64,000 bases of DNA from Cunninghamella blakesleeana. Its lineage: Eukaryota > Mucoromycota > Mucoromycetes > Mucorales > Cunninghamellaceae. Below are positions 28,504 to 41,014 of the stretch, one piece after another. The translations under genes were made by a program, and so were the position numbers. Positions within the stretch are counted from its first letter, which is position 1. Every line of letters starts with the position of its first letter. The notes beneath the pieces were generated by a model. That model was not told the origin of the DNA, did not search any database, and worked only from the letters and a program-made list of their open reading frames with translations. Location: NCBI GenBank assembly GCA_017871115.1, contig JAFCIZ010000001.1, positions 6,198,001 through 6,262,000 on the forward strand. The letters run 5' to 3'.

Positions 28504-29506
28504 ATAATAGTTTTAAATACTATTTACTTTAAAGATAATATATTAATCTTTTTTATTTTCATTTCATTTCATTATTACTGATATGGCTCTACTTAATATT
28601 TAGATAAACATCAGCCTAATGTCTTAGCTATGGCAGATCCAGATAAAATACCAATTTTAGATATATATCATACTTTAGAAACTGATCAAGCCGTAATGAT
28701 TGAACAACAAAAACTAAAAGTATGTCAAGAAATAATAAATATGAAATTATATATATACATGTGTGTATATATGTATTTGTGTATGGAATTGAACATTCAT
28801 GAACATATATTTGTTTGCACTCATTTTTTTTAGGAATATGAAGCACAGGAAGCTTTAAATGAAGAAGAAGAAAAAGAAAATGCAGAAGATCATTCGGTAA
28901 ATATTATTATTATGAAATACGTTATTATATATAAATACATGTTATGAAATCAATTTTTTTCAAACCATTATTTATTTTTAGTTGTCCATGTTTAATGCTG
29001 ATGGAAATTTTACACTTAAAGTATGTCATATTATAAGTATTAATATTATCATTATACGGATTATATAAAATTCAGACTACTAATATAATATTTATATATA
29101 ATAGTACTTGTTGAAAGGGATTGCTGCTAACAGAGGTAGTATGGCATTATCTGATAGAGAGCTTCAAAACCTTTTATCAGATTTCAAACCCCATCGATCA
29201 AAATGGGCTAATGATGAAAAACAAGGACAAGAAGAGCTTTACGAAGCAATGGAAAAGGTGCTAATTGAATTAAGAAATTATACTGTAAGTTTATAAAATA
29301 AAAGTGAGATAATTGTAATAGAAGTTGTAAAAAAAGAAGGAATTAATAAAAACTATTTTAATGTATAAATATATCTATAGGCCCATTCGACACCATTTTT
29401 AAATAAAGTTAGTAAACGTGAAGCACCTGATTATTTAGATGGTAAGAATTATATAATGTAGAAGAGAACTATTATATACTTATCTATTATACATGATAAT
29501 ATTGAT

Positions 29507-29552
<46 letters not shown>

Positions 29553-32500
29553 TTAAAACGCCAATGGATCTTGGAACTGTGGCAAAGAAATTAAAACAAC
29601 TGGAATACAAAACGAAGCAAGAATTTGCTGATGATTTATATTTAATATATGAAAATTGTTTGACATATAATACAAATCCTGCTAGTGAGTATCGTAAACA
29701 TGCTATGGCTATGCGAAGAAAAACAGATCGGTTATTAGTTAGAGTACCAAATTTAGTTATTAAAGACAAATCTGATGGTGAACAAGATGATGAAGGTGAT
29801 GATGCCAGCGACGACGATCAAGATAAAAAAGATCAAGTATCTGGAAAGGTAATTTTTTAATAAAATAAATTAAAAAATTAAAAATTAAAAAAATACAAGA
29901 GTGAAAGAGTAAAAAAAAATTATACAAGCATTATAGTAATTAATATCATTACTATTGTTACCATTATTATTAACATTATATATGTAGACATCTGGAAAGC
30001 ATAAACAGCCTATGCAATCAATACAGAAATCTGAAGCGGTAGTGGATGGTGATAGAGCATCTCGTGAAAGATCATTAACTAGAGGATCAAGTGTAGCGCC
30101 AGGGACTACAATCGATTCAATTTCTGGAGATAATGAACGTGGCTTGACACCTGATGTTTATGATACACATCGAACATATGGTGGGAAACAACTAAAAAAT
30201 CAATGCAATGGCATATTAGAACAAGAGGAAAAAGATATTAATGGGGATTTAGATGCTGATTTTGGAGAATTAAGAGAACAAGTTTGGCGTGAAGTAACAA
30301 AGAAGACAAGAGCAGAATTAAGCAAGACACTAATGATGCAAAACCAAGAACCATTTGATGAACGACCCGCTTTACTACGATCACCTTTTGAAATGGAACG
30401 GTTCTCAATGATGGAACATATACATAATAATAATGAATTGGTCAGAAAGCTTGTAAGGTGCCCTGAAAAAAATCTAATTCAATGGACTGATCGTAGAAGG
30501 CCAGCGGATGCAAGTATCTATGATGAAGATGTCGATTTAGATTCTAGTGATGATGAAATATTAGATGCTTTCTTTTCTAGAAAAATATCGAAACCCAAAC
30601 ATACAGATGAAGACGACGCAACCAAAACGGATTTATTTTTGCCTGAATATGCAATTACTGCCGGTATACCTGAAATCGGCAATATACCAGAGGAATATAG
30701 AGAAAATAACAATAGCAGCAACATCAATAATAATAATAATAGTAGCAGTACACAAAAAGTGATGATAAGAAAAAACTCCATGGATTCACATAATGATTCA
30801 TCGGTAGCCTCTAAAGGGTAATATATATATATATGTGTGTGTGTGTATAATTTCAAAACGGAAAATGAAATGATTATTAATTTTTAACAATCTTTTTTTC
30901 TTTTTTCTTTTTTCTTTTTTCTTTTTTTGTATACTATAGATCATCAGATGTATCTTTAGAAGAATATGCATCAACATTGTTTCCAAACCATGGCTTAATT
31001 ACATTAATCGATAAGAATATTCAACGTTTAAAACAAATTCGACGCTTACATTCTAAATGTATTTCAATACGAAACAACGTGCCAGTAAGTTTATAAAAAA
31101 TAATAGACTATTCTTAAACTTATAAATTTTTATAAATTAATTTTTGTTATATTTCTATAATTACTATTATTATTATTATTATTTGTATATATAATAGATA
31201 TCAACATTATCAACGTCTATTCTATCTGAAATAACACCCAATAATGGATCATCACAACTTATAAATACCAAACGTGGTTCTCTTCATGATAGTATTCCAA
31301 AAACATCATTTACAATGTCAACGTTACCTGTACCCATTTCAACACCACCACCACCATCATCACTACCATCTTCAACATTTTTATCTATACCAACTTCCGC
31401 ACCTACACAAATAAAGCCAAAACCTCCATTATTGCTTACAGAATCAGTAGCTCAAGATATATTACAAAGAACTACGTCTAAATTGCTCACTCATGCTGGA
31501 TTTGAGGGTGCAAATGAAAGCACATTAACTATTCTTAATGATGTAGCTACAGACTTTATTTTAAATATTGGAAAAACTTTAAGATCATATTGGGATGATT
31601 ACGGAAAACAAATGTCTGGAGAGGTGAATATAAATAAAATAATTACTATCGTAAAAATAAAAACTAATTAAATAAAATAATTAACATTGATTATTGCTAT
31701 TATATGTATATATATATTATCTAATATTTAATAGGAAATTTTGATGCATACTCTATATGAAAATGGTATTTCAAAATTATCAGATTTGGATTCATATATC
31801 CATGATGATATTGAAAGATATGGTCATCGACTTGATGATGTACATCGTAAATTACAAACATCCTATCAAGATTTATTAAGTGTAAATTATTAACAAATAA
31901 AAAAATGGAAAAAGAGAAAAGAAATAAAAACCTAGTAAATGACAACTAATTTATGGTATTTAATTTTACTTTATTCATTTTTAAAAAAAGGGCCCCACGG
32001 AACAATCGGACGATGATACTGAAGCATTATTACAGGATGAAGATACTTTTATTACGTAAGTACATATAGTGTTTATAGTAAAAATAAAAATAAATAAAAA
32101 GGAAGTAAACGCCCAAAGTTCTAATTAGTGGTTTGCATGTATATACCATGTAGTGGTGTCTTTGGTGAAGATTTAGGTGAAGATTATTTCGGGTTTAAAG
32201 AATTAGGACTTGATCAAGAATATAATTCAAGCATTTTAAATGTAATTATTTCAATAAAACTAATATATATATATATATATAAGTTTGTACAAATATGTGA
32301 TTTTATAACAATATTAATCATGCTATTTTTTTATCTTTTAAATTAAATTTAAATAGGTTCCTTCTCGTTTATGGTTTGGACGAAATAAATCAAAATTGTC
32401 ATCTACATCTTCGTAAGTATAAACACTTTATATTTATTTCATTAAAATTAAGAAATCATAATAATAATAAAATATTCTTCATAATTTAACTTTATGTATT

Positions 32501-33187
32501 TTTTTTTATTAACATATATTATTATGAACTAAATTTAGATCATCTAATGGTAATGCATAAATACAATTGAACTGAATATAAAAATGCATATCCACACACT
32601 ATAACCATTTAATATTAATTATAAAATTACTTTTTATATAACCTTTTATTATTTTAATATTAGAACCTAAATTTAAATATACACCACGACCACCATTCAC
32701 ACCAATAACATCAAGTAAACAAACTATTGGCTTACTACAACCCTATTTTGAAAAAAAATTAGCAGAAGCAGAGAATGGGCGATTAATAGAAGATGAATTT
32801 ATTACTGGGCGCCATCGCCACAAATCGCGCCATCCACCTGTTAATGTTAGTGCCAATGGACCTGGAGGAAATGGACGTAAAAAATCTGGTAGAGATGGAT
32901 ATGGTAGCGGACAATCTGATAAAAAAGGAAAAAGGAAAAGACCATTAGAAGAAATCAAGGCAGAAAAAGCGGAACGTGCGGAGAAAAGACGATTAAAGTT
33001 AGAAGAAAAGGCACAAAAGTTAGCGGAAAAGGAACAAAAACGTAAACTCCGAGAAGAAATGAAAGAACAAGAAAGGCTAGCAAAACAAGAAGCAAAAGAA
33101 AAGAAGGCTTTGGCAAGAAAATCATCAAAACAATTATCAACTACAAGTGTCTCTTCTCCTACTGTTTATGATAAAGAAGAAGATTAA
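27813..33187 (+). CDS. SPT7: SAGA complex subunit Spt7 (bromodomain + histone fold)
   Basis: The start is the ATG at 27813 (MLKQWNDIPWTKLS). I read at least fourteen exons, including 27813-28404, 28604-28719, 28834-28896, 28982-29020, 29105-29284, 29381-29441, 29550-29848, 29988-30817, 30940-31084, 31198-31623 and 31735-31881, then short ones to a long last exon ending at 33187. A bromodomain lies in exons 5-7 (AHSTPFLNKVSKREAPDY, VIKTPMDLGTVAKKL, YENCLTYNTNP), with the acetyl-lysine Asn in YNTN. A bromodomain-associated histone fold follows in exon 10 (SVAQDILQRTTSKLLTHAGF). The C-terminus is Lys/Glu-rich and helical. Spt7 builds the core of the SAGA coactivator. The early intron starts with a compound CA/TA microsatellite. 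Confidence 0.92.
28441..28501. repeat. Compound (CA)n(TA)n microsatellite in SPT7 intron 1
   Basis: About fourteen CA units pass directly into about fifteen TA units, starting some 35 bp after the first donor site. Confidence 0.92.
29509..29548. repeat. (TA)n run forming a 3' splice site
   Basis: About twenty TA units run directly into the AG acceptor of the exon coding the bromodomain core, with no pyrimidine tract in between. Confidence 0.88.
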
Positions 33188-33742
33188 TTAATTTTTATTT
33201 TTATTTTGTGTTATTGTTTATTGTTTTTATATATTATTCATTCACTGCAAAATAAAATAATAAAAAAAGGAAATGGATAAATAAAATAAAAATAATAAAT
33301 AATAATAAAGTTTTAGCCAATACTTTTTATTTCTAAGCAAAAATACTATTTTTTTTCGTACCACCATATTTTTTAATTTAGTAGTAAGTTGACGGCCCAT
33401 TTATTTACTTATTTTTTCATTTAATCTAGTATTTTGAATTTTAATATAAAATCATTTTAATATTAAATTATGTATTTTATATATATAAATGTATATATGT
33501 ATATTTATATATATTTAAACTTTATGACGATAAGGGTTAAATGAAAAGACTTTAAAAAATAACAGAAGAATGGGAAAATAGTATATAAAAAAAAAGATAG
33601 CTTCTACTTTTGTCAAGTGGTTAAAAAAAACACCATGAATTTTAAAAAAACCTTAAAAAAAATATTTTCTATATTTTTTCTTTCCTTTTCTCCTTTTTTT
33701 TTTTTTTTTTTTTTTTACTTTAATACTTTTCTTTTTTAAAAT
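33188..33742. other. Intergenic, no gene seen
   Basis: 555 bp between two plus-strand genes. It ends in long T-runs (33690-33716) just upstream of the next ATG. No other structure. Confidence 0.4.
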
Positions 33743-36443
33743 ATGAAAAAGGTTGCTGTAACTGGTATTATAACGGCCAGTATTGTTCTCATTTCTGGTT
33801 TAACTTATCTTTTATATACAGACTATACTAATCGTCGCCATTCAACTCATAACCAAAATAGTATGCCAAATATATAATTCACTTATTTATATTAAAAAAT
33901 GAAAGTACATGGAGTATTAACCAATATATGCCTATTCTTTTTCTATTCTTTATACTCTTTATATATAAATATATAGCAAGGGGGATAAAAAGTGAAATAA
34001 AACGTGAAATAAAAACTAAAGTCAATAAAGAAGAAGAAGAAAAAGCAGGAGAAGAAGGTGAAAAAGAAGAGCCCAAGAAGCTACCTGAAGTAAATACTAT
34101 CAAACAACTAGAAGCAGAGGCTAGGGTAAAAGTGGAAATCGTATCTAATGAACAACAGCAACAGCAACCTAAAGATAAAGCTGAAATAATACCTCAAGTA
34201 TCTAGCTCTGATGAAAGGACTATAGTAGCACTTGAAGTATCTAGCCCTGAAGAAAAAGAAAAACATATTGCTACTGTACCTGAAATATCCATCTCTGAAG
34301 AAAAACCTACTGAAATTATACCTGAAGTATCTAGCTCTGAAGAAAAGCCATCTATTGTACCTGAAGTATCAAGTTCTGAAGAAAAGTCTATAACATCAAG
34401 CTCTGAATTCTCAAATTCTGAAGAAAAATCATCATCAAAAAATAAAAAATCATCTGACACAGCACCTGAAGTAGAAGCTTCAAGATCAGTAGATAAACGT
34501 GAAAAGAAATCTGGGGGAAAACGTGAAAGAAAAAATAGCAGTTTAAAGAAATCTAAAGAATTAAAAAATGGTGAAAATAAAAAAAGAGAAAGGAAAAATT
34601 CTGACAAAAAGAAGTTGGTAAAAAAACAACAACATGTGGATATTCAAGAACTTGCTCGTCAACTTTTAGAAAAAATTGAAAAAGAAGACATTCCAACTAA
34701 AACCGAAGAAAAGGAAACCTTCTTTATGAAAAAGGTCTCTGAAGGTGAAAAGCTTGTTGCTAAAGGTAAATTAATAGATATATATATATAAGAGGGGCTA
34801 TATATAGCATCATTTATTTCATATTTTCTCACTCTCTTTACTTTTTATAATCACTATTACTATTACTATTACTATTCCTTTTATGTATCAATCTTTAGGT
34901 GAAGATTATTATCTTGATAGTACCTTGCCATTTTATTGTGCATTGAAAGTTTATCCTAAACCAATGGAGTTGATTGTCTTACTTCAAAAATCAACACCTG
35001 AAGTAGTATTTCAAATCATTGTCAATGCTATGACATTAGAGGTAATAAAAATAGTAACAATTATAACAATTATAATATAATAATAATTTAAGTAGTAAAA
35101 AGGAAATGGAAAAAGAAAAAGGAAATAGAAAAAAGGCGTGATGTTTTTAGTATATTGGTGAGAAAATATGCATTGCTTCAAAATGTGGCGTTAATTTCCA
35201 AGTGGCGTTTAAAATAACCATGATATAAAAAAAAAGTTATAGTCATCTAATGTGTATATATTTTTATTTATTCTATATATATATAGCAAAAAAACATTCA
35301 ATATGGCTTCTATGTAGATTTTCCTCCTGCCGGTACACATGTTAAATTAGGTGAATTACCTTCTAATACAATGGAAAATGGAAAACAAGCTATGCGTAGA
35401 GGGTTAGTTGCTGATATGGATATTAAAGCAGGTGAAGTAATTTATGAAGAAACTCCCATGATATCTACTTTAAACCCTGACTTTGAAGTAAGTTTAATAA
35501 GTATATAGTATATATATAACATGCATTATTTTCATTTATTTATTAATACTATTTTTTTTAATTATTTTTCAAAGGGAGAATATTGCAATCTTTGTATGAA
35601 AAAAATTAATCAAGACAAGAAAGTGGAATGCAGCTATTGTGATAGAGTAGGATATTGCAGTGTAGAATGTGAACAACAATCTACTAAATTATATCATCAA
35701 TTTACGTGTACTGATAATAAAACCAAGGTTCACGGAGCAAAGGAAACAGCATTCTATAACCACATTTCAACAAATAATTTAAAATTCCCACAAATGATTG
35801 CTCGTTTCTTATCTAGTATCTTGGCTGAAGAAATGGAAAAAAAGCAAATGGAAAAACAAAATAAACGTTATTATACATTATATTATCATATGGACAAATA
35901 TCGTTATTTGGAAACATCGGCAACTGAAAATACGGATAAAGAAATCATTCTTCTCAAAGATGTATTAACAAATAAAGTACCTGGTATCGAGCAATATGTG
36001 ACGGATGAAACGTATCTCGTGTTAAAAGGGAAGTTAATGTACAACAGTTATTCAATTCCTGATTTAGACTCTACTCCTTTGGATAATCAAAAAGAGGTAC
36101 GTATATATATATATAACAGCAGTATGTTTATTTTATTGAAAAAAAGGTCATCACATTTATAAGAGATTATTTTTTTTTAATTCTTTTCTTTCTTTTTATT
36201 GCTTTATTTTATTTATAGAGTCTCATTGAAGAAAACCATCGACAAATCCCTTCACTAAAGAATAACAAGATTATTGGTGTTGGTTTATATAAAATATCCA
36301 CCTATATTGGTCAATCAGATACTAGCCCCAACGTTAAATTGGAATTTCGTTCTGGTAATAATATTCTTACTGTTGTAGCTATTAATGATATTAAAAAGGG
36401 TGAAGAATTAGTATCAGATTATATTTTACCTACTTCCAATTAA
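33743..36443 (+). CDS. Tom20-like outer-membrane protein fused to a MYND/SET domain
   Basis: Six exons (33743-33860, 33977-34765, 34899-35041, 35287-35487, 35575-36096, 36219-36443) sum exactly to 666 codons (665 aa). Residues 1-35 form a Tom20-type N-terminal anchor (TGIITASIVLISGLTYLLYTD). A long charged Ser/Glu-rich linker carries about six imperfect VPEVSSSEEK-like repeats, then Lys-rich blocks. Residues about 285-350 match the Tom20 receptor core (FFMKKVSEGEKLVAKG, LKVYPKPMELIVLLQKSTPE, VVFQIIVNAM). This is followed by a SET N-part (RRGLVADMDIKAGEVIYEE), a MYND zinc finger (CNLC, CSYC, CSVEC and a final HQFTC) and a SET C-part (KLEFRSGNN to GEELVSDY). Tom20 binds mitochondrial presequences. 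SMYD proteins methylate lysines. The NHSC motif of SET is replaced by GQSDTSPN, so catalysis is doubtful. Confidence 0.85.
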
Positions 36444-37207
36444 ATATATATTTTTGATTGTCGTATGTATATTTTAGTATATAGTATAGAATAGAAATAG
36501 TGATTATAGTATAGTATCTATTCATTCTATTTATTTATTTATTTATTTACTTGTTTATTTGTTTATTATTTATTATTTATTATTTACATATTGGAAAAAA
36601 AAAAAAAAGGATTAAAAATTTATGAAATATATATAAAAAGAAAAATATTTATTTTTTATCGTTTATGCAATATGCGTTTTGATAATTTTTATTAAAAACA
36701 AATCTTACCTTATTTAAAACAAACTCTTATTTATTTCACAATTTAAAAAAGTAATCATGTATAATCCAGAAATATAGCCTATAACCTGAATGAAAGATGT
36801 ATACAAAGGCTCTTTTTTTTTTTAAAAAAAAAAAAGGAGGTTTGATTAAAAAAAAATCCTCGTTACTTTTTTTTTTGTTAACGTTTATTCATATTTATTT
36901 TTTTTTGGTATATTTTTATTTGTATTGGTTTAATCTGAAGGCGAATTTTATTTTATTTTATTTTATTTTATTTTATTTATTATAAATAGCTTGTTAGGCA
37001 CATAGTATAAATACTAACACTTAAATTATTTTTTATGCATGCAATAATATTAAATAAAAACATATTTTATTATTATTATTAATTTGAACAAATATTCATA
37101 TATTGATATTTTATTTATATATAATATTTTAAAAGATTTTGTATAAATTATTTTTAATGAATTTTATGAAGGGAGGATGATATATTTTTATAATTGGTTG
37201 TTTATAT
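36444..37207. other. Intergenic, convergent 3' ends
   Basis: About 760 bp of A/T-rich DNA with homopolymer runs and a (TTTTA)n tract near 36948-36977, between the Tom20-SET stop and the P5C dehydrogenase stop. No gene seen. Confidence 0.45.
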
Positions 37208-39249
37208 TTACACAATGTTAGAAGGATAAGCGAAATCTTCAATAGGTACAAAGTTTTCTTTAATAGTACGCATGCTAACAAATCGAACGAGAAGAGTCCA
37301 TGAACCAGCCTGAAAAAATAAATATAAAAAAGAAAAATTTATATATTAGTTTATAATAAATTCACACGCACTATCTTATGTATACATCTAATTATCATTA
37401 TTATTATTTTGTTTTTTAATTTACCTTATCGTTAGTACCACTACCACGGCTACCACTATTATCCGAAATAATATATATAAATAAAATACCCGTTAATAAA
37501 TTGTATAAACACTATTATCATCACTGTTATATTAAAATATATAAATTAAGTATTATATATTAAAAAAAAACACTTACCCAAATGGTTGTTGACCAACTAC
37601 AGCACCAGTACATTTATCATTGATATATTGCATACCATTGTTATGTCTAAGTAATTGAGTACCTTCATTGATAGAGTTACGAGATTTAGCGAAGAGAGCA
37701 CCAGTAAGGGCATATTCAGTAGTTTCACCAATAAGCTTACAAGTTTCAGCGAATTTATCATCATCATAAGCGTAGATAGTAACGACAGGACCAAAGATTT
37801 CATCAACCATGGTCTTTGTGAATTTATCAGTAGTATGAATGATAGTAGGTTGAATGTAGTAACCTACGGAATCATCACATTTACCACCAGCAACGATTTC
37901 GCAATCTTTATCAGCAGCAGCATGATCAATGAAAGATTTGATTTTATCGAAAGCAAATTTATTGATGACAGGGCCAGCGAAATGTTGGAATTCTTGGACG
38001 GGACCTTGAGTGATCTTACCATGAGCTTCTACTAAATATTTCTTGAATTCTTCATAATGAGATTTAGGAACATAACAACGAGAACAGGCAGAACATTTTT
38101 GACCTTGGAATTCAAAGGCACCACGGATGGTTTGAAGAGCAGCATGCTTAAGACCTTCAGAGTCCAAATCAGGGTGAAGAAGGTGATAGTTCTTACCACC
38201 AGTTTCACCAACAAGACGGGGATAAGAAGCATATTTTTCAATATTAGCACCTACATCAGCCCATAATTTTTTGAAGACACGAGTAGAACCAGTGAAATGA
38301 AGAGAAGCGAATTGACGGTGGGCAATAGCAGTACCACAGATTTCTTCAGCAGGACCAGGGATAAATTGAATGACACCAGCAGGTAAACCAGCTTCTACAA
38401 GAATTTCATAAACAATATAGTTGGAGTAAACAGCTGAAGGAGAAGGTTTCCAAAGACAGACGTTACCCATAAGAGCAGGAGCACTTGGTAAGTTACCACC
38501 AATAGCAGTGAAGTTGAAAGGAGAAATAGCAAGAACGAAACCTTCAAGAGCACGGTATTCTACACGATTCCATGTACCAGGAGCATTTTTAGGTGGTTGT
38601 TGGGAATAGATTTCTTCAGCATATTTACAGTTGAATCTCCAGAAATCACATAATTCAGCAGCAGCATCAATTTCAGCTTGCCAGATATTTTTACCTTGAC
38701 CTAACATAGTAGCAGCCATAGCCTTATATCTATATTATTATATGAAAACATAATAAAAATGGAATATATATATTAATAATGACACTTGGAAAAAACGTAC
38801 TCTTATACATACATATATATATACATCACTCTTTTATATATTTGTGCTATATTATTATTATTATTATTATTCATTTACCTGTATTTAGTAGAAAGTAAAT
38901 CAGCAGCCTTCAAGAAAACAGCAACACGTTCGTTGAAAGGAAGAGATTCCCATTGTTCACGGGCAGCAATAGCACCTTCAATGGCCTTTTCAGTAAGAGC
39001 AGCATCAGCTTGGTGATATTTACAAACGACAGATTTGTGATCAGAAGGGTTTAATTGATTTTCAGTTTTACCAGTAAAGATCTTTTCACCGTTAATAACC
39101 ACAGGAACTTCTTGAGTACCTTGAGCAATCATTTCTTTTAAAGCTTGTTCAAGTTTAGCACGTTCTGGAGATCCCTTAGCATAGTTATACATGGGTTCAT
39201 TGTGAATTTCAGGTAATTTGAAATGAGCAAGAGAAGCAGGAGTGGCCAT
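37208..39249 (-). CDS. PUT2: Delta-1-pyrroline-5-carboxylate dehydrogenase
   Basis: Four exons (39249-38879, 38729-37578, 37455-37425, 37309-37208) sum to 552 codons (551 aa), the normal P5CDH length. The N-terminus (MATPASLAHFKLPEIHNEP) is typical of the family. The aldehyde dehydrogenase fold shows the NAD-binding FTGSTRVFKKLW segment, the general-base glutamate in VGETGGKN and the catalytic cysteine in FQGQKCSACSR. The enzyme oxidises P5C semialdehyde to glutamate, the second step of proline catabolism in mitochondria. The third exon is only 31 nt and codes the conserved GSRGSGTNDK turn. Codons are C/G-biased like those of the ribosomal genes, suggesting high expression. Confidence 0.96.
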
Positions 39250-39315
39250 TATTAATCTATTTTATTTTATATTTTATTAGTGAAAAAAAAAAAGAGAGAG
39301 AGAGAGAAAAAAGAG

Positions 39316-39346
<31 letters not shown>

Positions 39347-41009
39347 GATTGGAAAAGTTTTGGGGGTTAAATATTTTTTTTTTTGACGGCTATAATTTTT
39401 TTCGTGAGAAAAATTCGTCGGCGTATAAACAATTTGACCAATCAATTTTTAAAAACGATGACCCATTTTTCGTGTTACCCTTTTAAGCATGAATCAATTC
39501 TTTCAAACTGTTTTAAGTTTGTATACAAGAATATATTATTTTTTTATTGTTATATTAATATTTTATACACGTTATATAAATAATAATAATAATACTTTCT
39601 AGTTTTTATTATACATATAAATAAATATAAATAAATAAATATATGTACATATATATATTATAACTCATCTATATATATATTATCTATATGGAATACGTAA
39701 TCCTTTTTTATTACATTTATTATTATTTATTGTATACATATCATTGAGCTTTGTTAAACGATAAAACGACTTGAGAAAATGTTACCCATACGTCGCTCTT
39801 TTAAAGGCATCTGAAATTTTGAAAAAGGCATTTAAATATTTAAAAGAGCGAAGAGATAGAAGAAGAAATTACGGGATAGAAACAACAATATCAAATAAAT
39901 ATATATGTATACATAACAAAAATAATTAAGAGAAGGGAAAAAATAATAATAAGATAAGATTTTTTTTCTACTTTTTTTTATTTTCTTGCGTTTGTTTATT
40001 TCCAAGTTCAGTAATAATATTTTAAAAAACACCAATGATCTCTATTTCCGAATTTCTGCATGTGTAACCCTTAAGGGTAGGGAAGATCATATATATATAT
40101 TATTTTATTATACTATTTTATTTTTATTTTAGTATTTTTGAACTGATTTCATTAATAGAATATCATTATTATTATTATTATTCTGCTAAAGATTCCGATG
40201 CATACATTTCTCAGAAATCTTTATATTGTTTATATTAAAAAAATTATAGATATACGTAGAAAAAAAAATTTTTTTTTTTGATACAAACAATGAATGTATA
40301 ACTAACTAAACAATGAAATATGACCTTTTTTTTTCTGATCAAACAAATAATGATATAATCTTGCTTTTTCTTTTTCGATCTCCAGAAATGATTTTTGATA
40401 TAAAATAAACTAAAATTAATCTATTAAATCACGAAAAATTATCGAAGAATGTCCTTTTAATAAGGTTTGCATATTAAAACGACACGATTGGTGTTGGTAA
40501 AATAAAGAAAAAAAAGAAAATTTTAATTGGCAGATAATTAGGAATAGATTGAAAGACAGGTTTTTCTCTCAGAGATCAAAATAATAGTAATGATAATTAT
40601 CGTTATCAACAAGTTTATTATTTAATCCCTTCCGATTCCTTTACTAGTTTTTTATAATACGTAAAAAAAATCGATGTAAATATATATATTTATATATAAA
40701 TATAAATATTTGTTATAATAGATCCTTATTTTTCAAATTCCGGCTCCTTTTTTTTTTTTTACACTATTATTAATTTATTTAATTTTTTCTTCTCTTTTTG
40801 TTTTATTTCATTTTTAATATCGTTTAGCACTACTATGTTTTATTCAGTACCAAGGTAGTAAACTATATCATTTGTGTTGTTTATACAAGTATAAAAACAC
40901 CAAATAATTATTATGAAAGAAAATAAAAGCTTTTTAATAATAAAAAAAATCGGTAAGTGAAAATAATAAAATTAAAAATATAGTAGCAGTTTCATTATCG
41001 ATATAACAC
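39250..41009. other. Intergenic upstream of the retroelement
   Basis: About 1.8 kb. It holds the PUT2 promoter with a purine/poly-A run (39280-39342), a perfect 12-bp inverted repeat with a 33-nt loop (39794-39850), a short ACCCTTAAGGGT palindrome near 40067, and AT-rich filler. No coding stretch was found. Confidence 0.45.
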
Positions 41010-41014
41010 AGTAT
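41010..41014. repeat. Left target-site duplication of Ty3-type element
   Basis: AGTAT directly before the left LTR. The same AGTAT occurs at 53569-53573. If the LTR is taken to end with CA at 53569, the duplication is the 4-bp GTAT (41011-41014 and 53570-53573). Confidence 0.75.

Noticed and set aside
40060..40085. AACCCTTAAGGGTAGGG as telomere-like repeat
   Set aside because: A single short palindrome with no tandem TTAGGG units. Coincidence is likely.
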